This document shows positions 24,434 through 38,399 of a DNA stretch of 64,000 nt, in pieces. The position numbers and the translations under genes are program-made. The DNA comes from Erythrophleum ivorense. Its lineage: Eukaryota > Streptophyta > Magnoliopsida > Fabales > Fabaceae. How positions within the stretch are numbered: the first letter of the stretch is position 1; every line of letters begins with the position of its first letter. The notes under the pieces were generated by a model that had not been told where the DNA came from, did not search any database, and was given only the letters and a program-made list of their open reading frames with translations. The stretch spans positions 868,001-932,000 of the forward strand of contig JAIUCV010000230.1 of the NCBI GenBank assembly GCA_026724425.1, in the 5' to 3' direction.

Positions 24434-25434
24434 AACCACAATTTAGAATCACATTTCTCCATTTTTTTAATATCATCTAGGGATTGCCAAAAATCCAATA
24501 GTATTTCCCTTGAAAATTGAATATGCCAAATTTGTACAAACAACCAAATCCAATATATAATGCAATTTCTCAACAATGCAAATAATATAATAACACAATG
24601 GATTTTACACAGTGCCTACAAGACATCATCACACTTACACAACCTAAAACACCTAACCATTAATGGCTATAACATTAAAGTTTGACCTTAAAATCTACTA
24701 ATTAAAAGAGCAAACCCTTAGCTTCTAGAAGTCTAGAAATCTCTAATCACTTCAACCAACTACTTGCTAATATGAAAAATAAATATAAAGGAATGGTGTG
24801 TGTTAACTCCTATTTATATATGTTATTTCGCACATTTTTAATAGGAAATAAGTGTTTAGTAGTTTATTTTAAAAGTAAAAATAATTAACTCTAGGAAAAA
24901 TGTGTATAGCTAGGGTACATAGCTTAATACTCAAGTTTTGATACCATGGATGACAAGTTTTAGCTTAATTTTGGTTAATTCAAGAATTAATCATACTTTG
25001 AATCTTTTTATAAGTTGTAAATACTTGAAAATTTAAGATGAAGTTATCTTGGAGCTTAAACCTCGAAAGTTCTGAGGCAAAATGCCAAAAAAAAAAGGAA
25101 AAGCCATTTGGATAAAATTAAGATCGAGTGCCACAACAATTTTAGAATTATAGTGCCAATGCATAAAATAGCAACTTGCCTAAGAGAATCAAGGGTATTA
25201 CGATGCCAAAAGCCAGTGTCCTAATGCCAATTAGAGAATCAGAAATGTATCATTTTTTGCTCCACTTTTTGCTAGATTTTAAGGAATACATCCCTATTCT
25301 TTGAATAGAGCTAGCATTTTGGGCATTTGGGAGCATAAAGGAGCTTGGGGAGAGTTTCATGCAATGGGATAAGCTTGGTTTTGGAAGAGATTTATTCTAT
25401 TTTTCCCTTCTTCCCTTCTTTTTTTTTTCACACA

Positions 25435-25481
<47 letters not shown>

Positions 25482-27691
25482 TGTTTCATAACGGTTATAC
25501 TTATATTTATAAGTTAAGATTATTGTTTTGGAATTGTGATGAATCCTAACATATAATAGGTTGACAATACTTTTTTTTCTTGTAATTTATTTTATAATTT
25601 TTTTATTCAATCCTCGTTATTCATGCTTCCAAATGTGTGAAAGCCATTAGATGATTTAGATAACCTAAATGAACTTGGAAAAAGGAATTTAGGACTAGAT
25701 CATGGATGGGTAGTATGGGTTCATGAAATCTATAATATTGAATGGATTTATTTACTTGTAGGATAAGAATATACCTACCAGTTTCACATAGCCACAATAA
25801 GATCTATTTTTGATTAAGTCTCTCAATCAAATAAATATAGAATTATGAATTGATTAAAGGAATTCCTATAAATAATTTAAAAGATACTTATAGTCCTAGT
25901 TAACAAATATTACTATTAAGAGTAATATAAAGAGAAGTTAATTGGCTTTCTATGAAATATTAGGAAGAATTATAATCTCAAACGTTTCACTTTCTAATTT
26001 AGTTTAGAATGGTGTCTCTCCTTTATTTTATCATATTTATGTCTTTAGTTTAAGTTAATTTTCTATCATCTTTATTGTTGGCTTGATTTATATTAAGATG
26101 TATAATTTTAGTACCTAGTAATTATCTTAGTGATAAATTCTTATAGGAATGATACTCTATTCATCATTATACTACTTATGCGATATGTACACTTATATAT
26201 ATATGCTTTCATAGCATAATAATATGAATCCCCCACTAATTCAATGAGTGCATAAATACAAATAAAATTAAAAAGCATGTAGAAGGGGAAACAATGTATA
26301 TTAGATTTTGTTGTCTCAATCGAGTAATTTAATAAAAATAGTTAAATCACATTTTATTTTATAACCAACATAAAGATACACTAGATTACTTGAAATGTAA
26401 ATTTCTCATCTTAGAATATGACTTTAAAATAGAAAAATTATATGAAATAGGTTTCAAGGAAGAACCAATTCATCATTGAGTGTTGCCAGGTAGTATACAT
26501 ATCACAATTAACCTAAAATTAGTTTATTTTGCATTAATAAGCTTTATTTTTAATTTCACATTTTAATTATTAACTCTTAGGGACCTAATTGATAATTAAA
26601 ATTTTAGGTATTATAGGCTTTGTTCTAACTAAGTTCTAAAGACTTTGGACATTGGGCTCAATTTTTTCTCTTTTTTTTTTTTTGGCTAAGAGAGGAAAAA
26701 TCTTTTTAAAAAATTGGTTGTTATAGAAGCTCTTTTCACCATTATGCTAAAGCTTTTAGATAATGTTATGTTAAATTCTAGATCATATATTTTATTAAAA
26801 GTCTGATTCAATTGTTCATGGCAATTACCTAAAATAATTTATTATATATTTTCAGTGGGGCTTCCCTTAAATGATTATTATTCAATATACTGCACTAGTA
26901 AATTCTGACTATGTGTCTTTATGGCTTTTATAAATTTATGAATGCGCTATGCACTGTAAGTCAATTCTTTTAAAGGTTGGTTGAAGTAATATGATATACA
27001 TACGTACTTACATCCCATGCTTGCAAATCCAAAGTCATCTAAAGAAGTTCTTATGTGCAGAAGACTTCACAAATAGCTTTAAATGGTCTCAAGGGTATAC
27101 ATACCTCCTCTGTTTAGATTGATCTTGAAGATCCTGAGTAGTGTTTTAAATTTAAAGTTTGACTTTGGATTTACAAACATAGGTTGCAAATAATTATCAA
27201 TGAAAAAGAATAACATCTTTCATATTAATTTTATAATTTATATGCAAACATATATATTTAATGAGACCTAAACAAGTGTGATGAATTATAATTAACCTCA
27301 TTGGCAATGTGCATTGGAGGGAGTTAGCCATTCTCCATTTAGAAAAGTTTTATTTGATTATTTTTTCCTTTTTATGGGCTAGCCATATGTTTAAGCTTGT
27401 TTTTAAAAAGACTAATTTTTGCATATTCAAACCCTCCTCATTTGGTAGACTAAATGAGCTAACTTACATGCATTGGCTTATTTTAACAATGCTACTTCTT
27501 ATGACTAATATGATCTTTAAAGCAATTCACAAGGTTAGAAAGGAACCCTAGAAGATATCCAATTGAAGCTTAATAAGCCAACAAGGCTTCGACCATAGGT
27601 CATTAGGCAGATAACACTAATGAGAGCTAAGCAAGCGATAATGGCAGCATACTAACAATGCCCATGAAACCTAAAAGAGAGGTGAGAGAAT
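23804..27691. other. Intergenic DNA with microsatellites, no gene recognised
   Basis: Just outside the solo LTR, a segment (TATAAGTCTAA...AATAGACTAGTCTTTTA) is repeated in diverged form near 23928-23975. Microsatellites are (CA)n at 24398-24425 and (CT)n at 25441-25478. The remainder is AT-rich with short open frames lacking domain-like sequence. I see nothing supporting genes. Confidence 0.5.
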
Positions 27692-28639
27692 CACTAAAAA
27701 AGAGTCATTTTTAGCAACGAATTTTAGCAATGAATAAAAAAAGTCATAATTATAAATTCATTTTTAATTGTGACATATAAATGTTGCTACAAAAATACAT
27801 CATTTAAAGGGTATTTATCTTTTTGGTAAAACTTGTACAAGCAACACAAAAGAAGTTGTCGCTAATTCTTCTAAAAAAATTTTCCCCCATAGGCCAAAAC
27901 AATTTTGGAGCTTAACTTTTTAGTGGCAACTAACATAAGAAGCAGCTAATTGTTTTAAACTTTTTTTAATTAGTGGACTAGGAATGAAATGCAGAAAACC
28001 CTATGTTTCATTCCCTTGATTAAATTAACCCCTAACCCCCTTTCCTTTTTCCCTACTTAAGAGTGAGAGCGAGGGAGATAAAGGGCATAAGAGCGACCTA
28101 AAAGTTAAAGTGAGCTACAATAATGGTGAGAGACGATGGTGGGTTAGCAACAGCAATAGCAAGAACAATAAAAGGGTAAGCAAGAGACCATTATGAGCAA
28201 GAGAGATTAATAAAGGGAACAAGGGAGGATGAAACAAATGATGTGCAAAAGGAACAAACTAGGGATGATGATAAATGCTTGCAGACTTCTATGGCAACCA
28301 ACAAACCAAGGATAATAGCTATTTGTTATTTTTGTTTCTTTTGAATTTATGAGAAAAATTGTGATTTATTCAATTTCTAGAATTTGGAACTTTTGTTTAA
28401 ACTGGTGTGCTAGACTTGGTTTAATGGCTTAACTTTTTGTTTGATTACATTTGATAATTGATTTAGTGATTTAACTTGTATTTGATTTTGTTTGATATAG
28501 GAATTGTTGGAATTTTTTTTTGGCCATAAGTTCCTTGAGTATCTTGATGATGATTTTAATGAGAGGTTTTCTAGCTTTTTGGTGTTTGATTCGATTTGGA
28601 TTTCGTGGCTAAGTTCACTACAAAAAAATATGGAATTTG

Positions 28640-29430
28640 CGGCGACAAAAGTCGTCGCTAAAACATCAAAAGTCGTTGCAAAAACTATTTAGCGATGACA
28701 ATGCAGTCTTTACTAAGTCGCCACAATTACAGCCGTTGCTAAAGAGATTTAATAGCCAAAAAATTTTCGTTGCTAAAAAGACTTTTTGCGACGACAAAAA
28801 TCGCCCTTAAATATATGTAATTTCATCGCTAAAACTCCTAAACTTTTGGTACCACGGCATTTAGAAGCAACAAATTTCGCCGCTAAAGGTTCATGTCGTC
28901 ACAAAAAATATCTTTAGAGGAGAAAAAAGTCGTCACTAAATGTATGATTTTAACGGCGACAAATATCTTTTGACACTAAAAACTTTTAGCGACGACTTTT
29001 GCCAATAGTTGTGGTCACTAGATGCATACTTTTAGCAATAACTTTTTAGTTCAAGAGATTTAGTGGCGACCTTTTCGCTGCAAAAATCCTTCTATTGGCC
29101 TTTTAAAAAGTTTTTGTTGGGGGTCTTTAGTGACAACATGCATATTGATGCTAAATGTTGTTTTAGCAGCGACATTAGTAGTTGCTGAAATTCCTTTTAA
29201 GGGGTATTTAGAGGAATTAGTGGCGAGTATTGTCGTCGCTAAATGTATACTTTTAGTGGCAAAATATTTTAGTGACGCTAAATGCCTAATTTTTTCAATG
29301 AATCATTCTTTCGCTGCTAAAGTTTTTCTTTTAGCATCAATCTTTTATGTCGCCACTAAATATGTCTTTAGCATCAACTATTATCAACAATATTGGTACA
29401 CTATTAGCGACGACTTTAGTCACCACTAAA
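28640..29430. repeat. Left subterminal repeats of element 2
   Basis: Repeated GGCGACAAAAGTCGTCGCTAA-like and TTAGTGACGAC motifs in both orientations between the terminal repeat and about 29430. They are the presumed TNPA-binding sites. Open frames across this stretch are repeat artefacts. Confidence 0.85.
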
Positions 29431-29786
29431 GAGGTTATTTTATTTTATTTTTTTAGATTTTTAATATTTTTCTTAATTATTTTCTTCAATCCTGTTTACT
29501 AAAATAGATTTTATAATATTATAAATGGTGAAAAATAAATCTTCTAAATCTCTAATAATATATACCATTTTACAAAATCTAACATTTTAAAATACATAAG
29601 CAAAAAGAGAGCAAATCAAACTTTGCTAACAAGTTTGATATATACATTACTGCAGAGGTCTATCCAACAAGTATAAATACAAAAACTTATCATATGAATA
29701 ATTTTTTAAACTCACTCATATACTCCACTATTCAATGTTTAAAATAGCATTACAATATTACTAAACAAAAGGAAAAGAGCAAAAAG

Positions 29787-31891
29787 TTAGTATTGGCAAT
29801 TACTTAAATCTTTGTAATTCAAAGGAGGGGCACTAGCATTCAATCTAGACATTTCATTTTGTTTTGTAAATGTCAAGTCTTTCTCCATCAAAGCAATTAC
29901 CTGCGTGACAAATTGAGACCACATTCCAATTTCAATAAAGCATAATGTTTGAAAGACTATATATGCCATAAACAAATTAATGTCAAAAATTTAAAAGGAA
30001 AATGGTGTTATACATTAAGATGCATTATTTGTGTTAGTTGAATAATTAATCATTAAACCTCTTAATTACTCACAAAATTATTGAGCTTCTCCACTTGAAG
30101 CATTATTTATCAGAGGTACATTTTCCTGTTGAAAAGAAACATAACACTAAGTTTTTTAACATTGAAAAGAAAAAGAGAAGTGAAAAGATACCTATTAGAA
30201 TGTGGCCATGAAGGTAGTCATTTGAGAACAAATTTCAGCTTGCATCTGTGCTTGCATTTGGGCTCGCTCCTTTTGTAGTTTTTGTTCCATTTCTTAGCGC
30301 ATCTCTTCACGCACTTGTTCTATTGCAGAAGAAACTCTCGCTGATGCTTCTCTTTCTCGAGGGTTTCTTCCCATATCCCTTGCCACGCATATACCCTGAT
30401 CTCTCCCCCAATACGGTAGTTAATATCTCATCTCCAGTTAGGCGTGCCTCTTTATTGTTGTTTGTTGTTGAATAATAAGATCATAAATGCGTGATTGTAA
30501 TGCAGAACATGAGTTACAAGTATGAAAAAGTGTACAAACAATTTGTTTAAAGTTAATGAATTTAAGAACATTACGTGAATCTCCTGGGACTGCGGATCAG
30601 CCCACACTATCTCCCCCTCTTTTGTCTGACGAGTATGTTGTGCCTCCCATACTCAATTAGCTGTTATTGGCTCCCCTGTTTCTGGGTCCTTCTACATATT
30701 TTTCAGACATTAGTATTCAAAGCTTTTTAGCATGAAAAAAAGTAGTAGTGAATATAGAAACGAATTTCTCCTAAAATGCAATGAGATGCTCACTAAAGAC
30801 TCTTCAACCTCTGTAAATGAGCGGGTACCACATGTATGTAATGTTACCTGCTTTGACCTATTTCTACTATTTCTACTACTTGCAGCCTTCATATAAAGCC
30901 AAAGTGTTGTTAATGATAATTTTAATTAATAATAGTACAGCAGCAATAAAGTTTAAACTAATGACCTAAAACTTATCGGACTTAAAGTGTTGAATTAGCC
31001 AATCCTAATTTTCAAGGCTAACATTCTTTAGTTTTGCTACTTGCCTCTCCTCGTCAGTCATGTAGTTCTTATATATTTTTGACAATGAAAACTTCCAATT
31101 CTTAAAGAGTCAATGCATCGAGTCCATGCAGTAAGACTTGAATGCCACCTCCTGTTGAGGATTGTGAACTTCAAATTTGTCCTATACATTAAGAATAGAA
31201 TAACAAATTCAAATTATAAGTAGTTATAATTGCAAATATAACATAGGTATTTGTACATTAGTTAAAGATATGCATTTAAAATATGTAACTTGTTACCTTC
31301 ATTTCAACCATATGGTGTCTCCATCTTTATTTGCAATATCTTTCCAATCACCATCTCTTAAGGACATAGTAGTTCGCACCACCCAATCAATGTAACTAGA
31401 TAAGTCTCGAGCCCCATCTCTAATCGACCATTCAGTGGTCCTAGACATGGCAATTAAGATCTTATTGCCAAATTTTGTTTTAAGGTCAACTCCTAAATAC
31501 TTATACTTCTCTTAACCTTTTTTAACAGTGCTGCAAGAAGCTGAACAATATAAAAAAAAGAAAATGATTAGATGATGATACATAAAAAACAAATATACCT
31601 ATATATGACACAAGGCAAAAAATTAACCAAACACTTATATTGTTTCCCTTGCTTACCTGCACTACTCTGGTTTCGTGATGGCTAGGTAAGAGGTGAACCA
31701 TCTTATTCTTATTCTTCCTCACCAATTGGCTCTAGTGGCAATGGAAAATATTTAGCTTCTAGTACATCATGATCAAGTTGCCCTCTCGTACGTGGTGGGG
31801 ATGCAACATCACTCGTGTTATTTTGCCTCCCCTGTCCATTTCCATGTCTTAAGCCTTGTCCAGCTCCTCTCCCACGCCCAGCACCTGACAT
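29787..31891 (-). pseudogene. TNPA-like gene of CACTA element 2, decayed
   Basis: Starts MSGAGRGRGAGQG at 31891, like the other two copies, and lies downstream of the TNP2-like gene on the same strand. Later exon fragments are recognisable by alignment with element 3: RDGARDLSSYIDWVVRTT (about 31400-31440), a block with YMTDEERQVAKL (about 31000-31100), the Transposase_24 hallmark CGTRSFTEVEES (about 30790-30840), DPETGEPITA (about 30660-30690), and a Q/M-rich coiled coil (about 30190-30300). Several in-frame stops (for example soon after the first exon, and in the DPETG block) break it. The final segment to 29787 is uncertain. It is the non-catalytic DNA-binding partner and is probably not functional. 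Confidence 0.75.
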
Positions 31892-32100
31892 TTCCTAGAT
31901 TATTCCACATTTATTATGAGAACAAGGTAGTTGAACAATGTCAATTTGTAAAATTATAAAACTTTTAACCAAGAAATCAATTATAAGAAGGGAAGTTTTA
32001 AAATTTTAAAACAATGATAATAATAATAATAACAATAACAACCTTATAGAAACTGTCATAATTATCGCTTATTATATGTTATAACTTATTATGATAGAAA

Positions 32101-32350
32101 ACAATGTTGACAAGGTATTGGTCAAGTCGATAAGATCTTGATTTTTCTAAATTTCTCAATTAAAGAATACCTTGTGTAAGATAACAAATCCTATTGACAA
32201 GGTTTCAGACTTCTCTTTACTAAATTTAGGATCTTGTCGACAAGATCTTCAATTGTGTCAACAACATATTATCCAGCCACGAAATTTAAAGACATTGTTG
32301 ATAAGATCTTCAATCTTGTCGACAAGATCTTCTACTTTATGAACAAGATC
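32101..32350 (-). repeat. Palindrome-rich repeat cluster, downstream side of element 2 TNP2
   Basis: Carries several copies of CTTGTCGACAAG (a perfect palindrome) and variants such as TTGTTGACAAGG, plus CTAAATTTAGGATC. It lies between the TNP2-like and TNPA-like genes. A related cluster at 36.6-36.9 kb on the other side of the transposase is in inverted orientation. Confidence 0.75.
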
Positions 32351-32454
32351 TTTAACCTTATCAAAATAAAAAATACTCAATGAAATAAGATGCTATTTAT
32401 GAATTTAATATTTTAGTAATTTATTATATGTACAAGTATACCATAAAATCTTAG

Positions 32455-35400
32455 TTAATCTTGGTTAGTATCTATGGTGTCAGTATCGACTTCATCATCC
32501 TCCACAAGTATGTCTTTCGAATCTCTTTTGTCAGTGGACACATCCTCATCATTATCATCAATGAATTCATGTCCTGCATTAATTACACTTAGGCATTGTG
32601 TTCGTAGGCGTTCACTTGAATGACCTAGAGTCTCTGGAGCAATATCATCCCTCTGCAACTGGACCACAAAATTATTTCCCACATTATTGTCAAGGACCAC
32701 ATATAGTTCGATGTCATTTTATTGATATGCCTCATCGATGGGTCCTCCTTCAAAGTCCCCACTGACTTCATTATCAGTCACCTCAGGCATATTGAACAGG
32801 TCACAAGGATTTGTCTTAACAACAATGAGCCAATTTGTATGAACTATGTCATTTAAATAGAACACTTGTTCGGCTTGATATGTTAAGACAAATGGCTCAT
32901 TAGAGTTATGTGAATAACGAGTATTCACGCTAGTGATTCCAAATTTATTAACCTTGTATCCTCTTCCTAGATAAGCCACATCCCACTAATGACACTTGAA
33001 TAAATGCACTTTTTTATGCCCAATATATGACAACTCATATATGTCCTCTAACACACCACAGTACTCTTTACTCTCGTCTTCATCATCACCTTTCACAAGT
33101 ATTTCGCTATTATTTGTTCTTCAGCCTAAGGCATGATCTTTTGTGTGGAATCTAAAGCCATTCACTGTAAATGCTGAGTAGTGGTGAACCACTTTAAGTG
33201 GGCCAGCTGTTAAACTCATAAGGTGATCACTAGCCTCACCCTGTGTGCTTAACTTTACAACCTACAATGAGAGATCACCATTGATAAAATTCTGTTATGA
33301 TCAAAATTTATCACATAATTCTTACATCCTAGTGCGGTGTCCAGAAACTAACTTATTCACGAAACCATTTTGGGAACTCTTTAATTGTTGATCTGTGCAT
33401 TTCCATCTGCTTCTTATGCTCTTTGCAATGAATGACATAGTTAAGGCAACAAATTCTAAAAGAAGTTATTATTTGGAAGGAGTTACTAAGCTCCATGAAC
33501 ATATTCTATGATGGCCAAACCTCTTTACAATTGTGGAGCACATACATACAAGCTTGATTGAACTCCACACTAGAGATAAATCTTGATTCGTGACCTCCCC
33601 GGACTTGGCCACTTTTATTGAAGATGGATGTCTCGTCCTTTCCTATAAGTCCATCATCGTTTCTGGCAGGCCTATTGAACTTGGTGGGAATGCTCGAGTA
33701 ACAGGAGCAAAAAGTAAGACATTCATCTGCCAAATACCTTTCAGCTATTGAACCTTTTGGTTGAGCCTTATTGCGAACATATGTTTTTAATGTCCGCAAA
33801 TATCTAAATACATAAAAGGATTTGAATAAAGAATTTAGCATAGAGTATTAATAAAATTTATAAAAGGCATATCTAGTGTAGTAAGTTACCTCTCGATAGG
33901 GTACATTCACCTATATTGTACGGGCCCTCCGAGCTTTGCCTCTTTTGCCAAATGGATAGGCAAGTAGATCTTGGTATCAAAGAAGGCTGGTGGAAAAACT
34001 ATTTCTAATTTGCACAATGTGCTTGCAATTTAGGATTCAAGATGATCAAGAGTTTCGGTTGTTAGACACTTGGAACATAAATTTTTAAAGAATTTACCCA
34101 ACTCTAATATAGGTTCAAATACCTCATTGGGCAACAAGTCACGTAATGCTATAGGGAATATATCTTGTAACAAAACATGGTGGTCATGTCACTTCAATCC
34201 ATAGATTTTTCTATCACGAACATTAATACATCATGAAATGTTTGAAGAGAAGGCATCAGACACTTTCAAAGTAGCTAGGAAGTTACAAACTTTTAACTTC
34301 TCTTGTGGGGACAATGCATAGCAAGCAACTGGAATCAAAACTTTGTTTCCTTCTTCTATCGGGTGTAATTCAGATCTAATTCCCATGTCAACTAAATTAT
34401 ATCTACTCTTTACTGTATCTTTTATCTTTCCAACTAATCCCATAATAGTTGACACGATTTTATCTAAAACATTTCTCTCAATGTGCGTAACATCAAGGTT
34501 GTGTCGGATCAACAATGTTTTCCAATAAGGTAAGCAAAAAAAGATACTTTTTTCTCCAATTAAATGCATTAATGACATGGCCACGCTTTCACTTTTGACC
34601 TTTCCCCAAAGTTACATTACCTAGTGCTCGTAATTAACAAAATGCCTCATCACCGGTTAAAGAAGAGGGTGGGACTCTATGCTCAACTTTCCCATCAAAT
34701 GCCCTTCGATTTCGCCACCATGGATGATGGGTTGGCAGGAAGCGACGATGACCCAAGTAGCATAACTTATTTCGTAACGAAATAGAATATGTGTTTTATG
34801 GTAACAGGGGCATGCAAGCTTTCCTTTTGTAGACCATCCTGATAGGTTCTCATATGCTGAAAAGTCATTAATTGTCCATAATAATGCTGTACGTAACTTG
34901 AAATTGGACTTCTTATGGGCATCATATGTCTCTACTCCTTACTCTCATAATTTAAGTAACTCCTTAATCATTAGTTGGAGATACACATCTATGTCATCAC
35001 CTAGACTTCTGGGGCCTGAAATTAAAAGAGTCATCATAAAATATGGGTGTTTCATGCATTGCCATGGTGGCAAATTATATGGAACTAATACAACTAGCCA
35101 AATACTATGATTAGTACTCATATTTCCCCAAGGCTGAAACCCATCACTTGCTAGGCTCAATCGAACATTTCTTTGATCACTACAAAATTCTGGATGTTGC
35201 TGGTTAAACGATTTCCATGCAATAGAGTCAGCTGGATGCCGCAAAACACCATCATCAATGTGTTTCTCATTATGCCACCTCATCTCCTTAGCTGTATGGT
35301 GAGACATGTATAGCCTTTGTGGCCTAGGCTTTATAGGAAAATATCGTAACACTTTATGAGGAATTTTCTTTCCTTTATGACTGTTTGGCCTCCATCGAGG

Positions 35401-36126
35401 CATATTGCACTTAGGACATGACTGAGCATTGGCATGCTCTTGCCAATACAAGATGCAATCATTCTCACATGCGTCAATCTTGATGTAATCCATTCTTAAC
35501 TCTTGAATAACTTTCTTTGCTTCGTAGTAGGAGTTAGGTATTAATGCCCTCTTTGGAAGAATATCCTTAAATAAACTTAATAATGAATCTATGGATTTAT
35601 TGCTCCAATGGTTAAGGCACTTAAGGTGGAGTAGCCTAACTATAAAAGAGAGTTTTGAAACTTTGTCACAACCTGGATAGAGGTCAGTCTGAGCAGCCTG
35701 CAATAAGTCAAAGAACTATTTTTCCTGCCCATTAGGTGGCTCATGGTTCTCTGACTCACGGTTCCCTTCATTTGAATCTGCGTGACCATATGCATTATGA
35801 AGCATCCTATATTCTTCTTCATCAGTTTCATCAACTATATCATCAGCTACCTCACCACTATTATCTTGATGCAATGAATTGTAAGCACCAAGACGAACTT
35901 CTCCATGTAAGTCCCACACTTCATAACTTGGGCTGAAACCCTTCCTTAATAGATCTATCCTTATGTCAATGCAACTCTTCCATTCTGTATTCCTACACCC
36001 CTTGCATGGGCATTGAATCATATTTGTCACCTTTGGCTGATTAAAGGCCCATTGTAAAAACTCATCAACTCCTTGTCTATATGTTGGATTAACTCTATTA
36101 TTTATCTTTATCCAACTTTTATCTAT
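32455..36126 (-). pseudogene. TNP2-like transposase of CACTA element 2, decayed
   Basis: The same four-exon architecture as element 1 is recognisable. The expected start codon at 36126-36124 reads ATA instead of ATG. The N-terminal CPC-x2-C cluster, HWSNKS, LSLFKD, a CPKC pair, SDGFQPWG and HNLDVTHIERNV follow in order. Exon 1 ends at 33890 and exon 2 starts at 33803 (RTLKTYVRNKAQ). Exon 3 lies near 33345-33415, and exon 4 starts at 33261 and runs to 32455. In-frame stops include TAG at 35716-35718, TGA at 34945-34947 with TAA two codons on, TGA replacing the Trp before MYPIER, and stops near 33130, 32985 and 32718. The reading frame around 34600 is also lost. It cannot encode a full transposase. 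It is close in sequence to the element 3 copy and distant from element 1. Confidence 0.87.
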
Positions 36127-36609
36127 CTCTGTTACTTCCTACATTTTAATCAACATCATTACAAGTTGTGGACAAATCAAATCTTTTTACGTTAAGTCCA
36201 TACCGTCACTGCTTAACTTTGTTCTAGTCACATGTAAAGAGTTACATGTAAAAAATTATATACTTATGTTTTGGTTTAGATCTCCAAGTTTTAGATCTGA
36301 ACTAAAACCAAACTTTGTTCTAGTACAAAACATAATGAGGGATTCATAATGTTACACTCTCCTTAACATTGATAATAGTATAGGCTTTGATGTAATATGT
36401 TGCTCATGAAAGATTGTACATGATATATTTATAATGAAAACATTCCCACAAGTAAAAGTATTAGGAGTTGGAACATATCTTTATTTTAATTTTGGGCCCC
36501 TATAGTTCCACTTCACCTATGGAAAGGTTGTGAGACCAAGGCTAAACATTGAATATAATTGCATTTTGATGATGGAAAGGTTGGAATGAATATGGAGAAC
36601 AAGTTATCC

Positions 36610-36890
36610 TTTTTCTAGATGTAGTAACAAGATGTTAACAAGGCAAACAATATTATTGACAAGTTATAAGATGTTGTTGATAAGGTAATAGATCTTGTTG
36701 ACAAGGTAACAGATCTTGTTGACAAGATAAGACCTTATCGACAGGATCTCAAATTTAGCAAAAAAAAATTGAAAACCTTGTTGACTAGATAAGACCTTAT
36801 CGACAGGATCTCAAATTTAGCAAAGGAAAATTGAAAATCTTGTCGATAGGATAAGACCTTGTCAATAGGATCTTCTACCTCATGACAAAA
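36610..36890 (+). repeat. Palindrome-rich repeat cluster, upstream side of element 2 TNP2
   Basis: Repeated TTGTTGACAAG and CTTATCGACAGGATC motifs. A unit of about 62 bases (AAGACCTTATCGACAGGATC, then CAAATTTAGCAAA) occurs twice in tandem at about 36725 and 36787, with a third partial copy. The reverse complement matches the cluster at 32.1-32.35 kb, so the two flank the transposase as inverted copies. Confidence 0.78.
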
Positions 36891-36989
36891 TAATCTATAA
36901 TTAAAAAGCTTTGAAAAAACTCAAAGTTGGGCAACTCCTTTAGAATCTTCTCAATGAGGTCTTAATTATAGAAAGCTAGAATACATAAT

Positions 36990-37850
36990 GTATGATGGTA
37001 TGACACATACAGGTATGGAAATAGGACAAAATGTAATTTGAACACTAAATTTACAGCACTTACAAAACTTAAGCACCATACTTCATCCTCAAAAAAAAAT
37101 AGCAGTCCTCAGTAGTATCAAGGCAACAGAATTGGACCAAATCTCTAAAGCAAATATCAGAACTTAAAGGCACATTTTAAAACTTATAAGCACTAAATTT
37201 ATAGCACTCACCAAACCTACAGCACTTAAAAAACTTAAGCACCATACTTCATCCTAAAATAATAATAATAACAGCAGTCCTCAGTAGTGTCAAGGTAACA
37301 AAATTGGACCAAATCTCTAAAGCACATATCAGAACTTAAAGGCATATATCAAAGCTTAGGCACATATTAGAACTTATAGGCATATATCAGAAGTAACACC
37401 AGTCTTCAGCAATATCAGAGCAAACTATCAAGCTAACAGAATTGGACCAAATCTCTAAGGCACATATCAGAACTTAAAGGCACATATCAGAACTTATAAG
37501 CACTAAATTTATAGCACTCACTAAACCTACAGCATTTATAAGTACCAAACCTACAGAACTTATAGGCATATATCAGAGCTTAGGCACCAAATTTGCAGCA
37601 CTTATAGGCACATATCAGAATTTAGAAAGAATTAGACCAAATTTGATTTAGGCACCAAATTTACAGCATTTAAAAACAACCATTGCACCCTCAAAAGACT
37701 TAAGCACATATCAAAACTTATACAGGTACACACAAGTAGAATTATTAAACCAAATCTTATTTAGACACAAAATTTATAGCACTTAACAGAACTATTCCAC
37801 CCTCAAAAGGCTTAGGTACACATCAGAACTTAAAACCATTTCATCAATAT
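36990..37850. repeat. Degenerate tandem repeats of about 165 bases
   Basis: Phrases such as CTTAAGCACCATACTTCATC, AGCAGTCCTCAGTAGT, AATTGGACCAAATCTCTAAA and GGCACATATCAGAACTTA recur in the same order, the first two about 166 bases apart (near 37070 and 37235). Later copies are shorter and rearranged. Non-coding; it lies upstream of the element 2 transposase, probably in its 5' region. Confidence 0.75.
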
Positions 37851-38399
37851 CACAGCAAACTATCAAGACAACAATAGAATTGACGACTAATGTCATAGCA
37901 AAAATCACAATTCCAAGCTTGATAGTTCATTAAAAAGAAAAATAATACTTTTATGCTATAGCAGCTACAGTAAAGATTCAATGGGCCACAGTTGATATTA
38001 TTTAAAGAGCTAGCACTTGAAAATCTGTGTTGTATGAAGTAAGTTTGAAACATAAGAAATTATTTTCAAATGTTTAGCAAAATGTACTATAAATTTACAC
38101 ATCAGAAATAAGAAATTCAACAAATTCACAAAGACTAGAAATAGCCATCAAAGAAGAAGAAACCAACACAAAAAAGAAGAAATTATAAAAAAAAAAAAAG
38201 TAAATTCGATTCAAAATTGGTATTATTCACAAAAATCTAGTGGGCATTATTTAGTTCTGCTAGCCATAACCACAGCACTCAACACAAAATCAATTGCATA
38301 AAGAATGAGCAAACAATGGACTAGAGAAGGAGCAAATAATAGACCAGAGAAGGAGCAAAGAATAAACCAGAGAAGGAGCAAATAATGAACCAGATTACC

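Noticed and set aside
24355..24576. 73-codon open frame with poly-Cys/Val
   Set aside because: Caused by the CA microsatellite.
28504..29429. Open frames across the left end of element 2
   Set aside because: They run through the TIR and subterminal repeats and have no conserved protein features.
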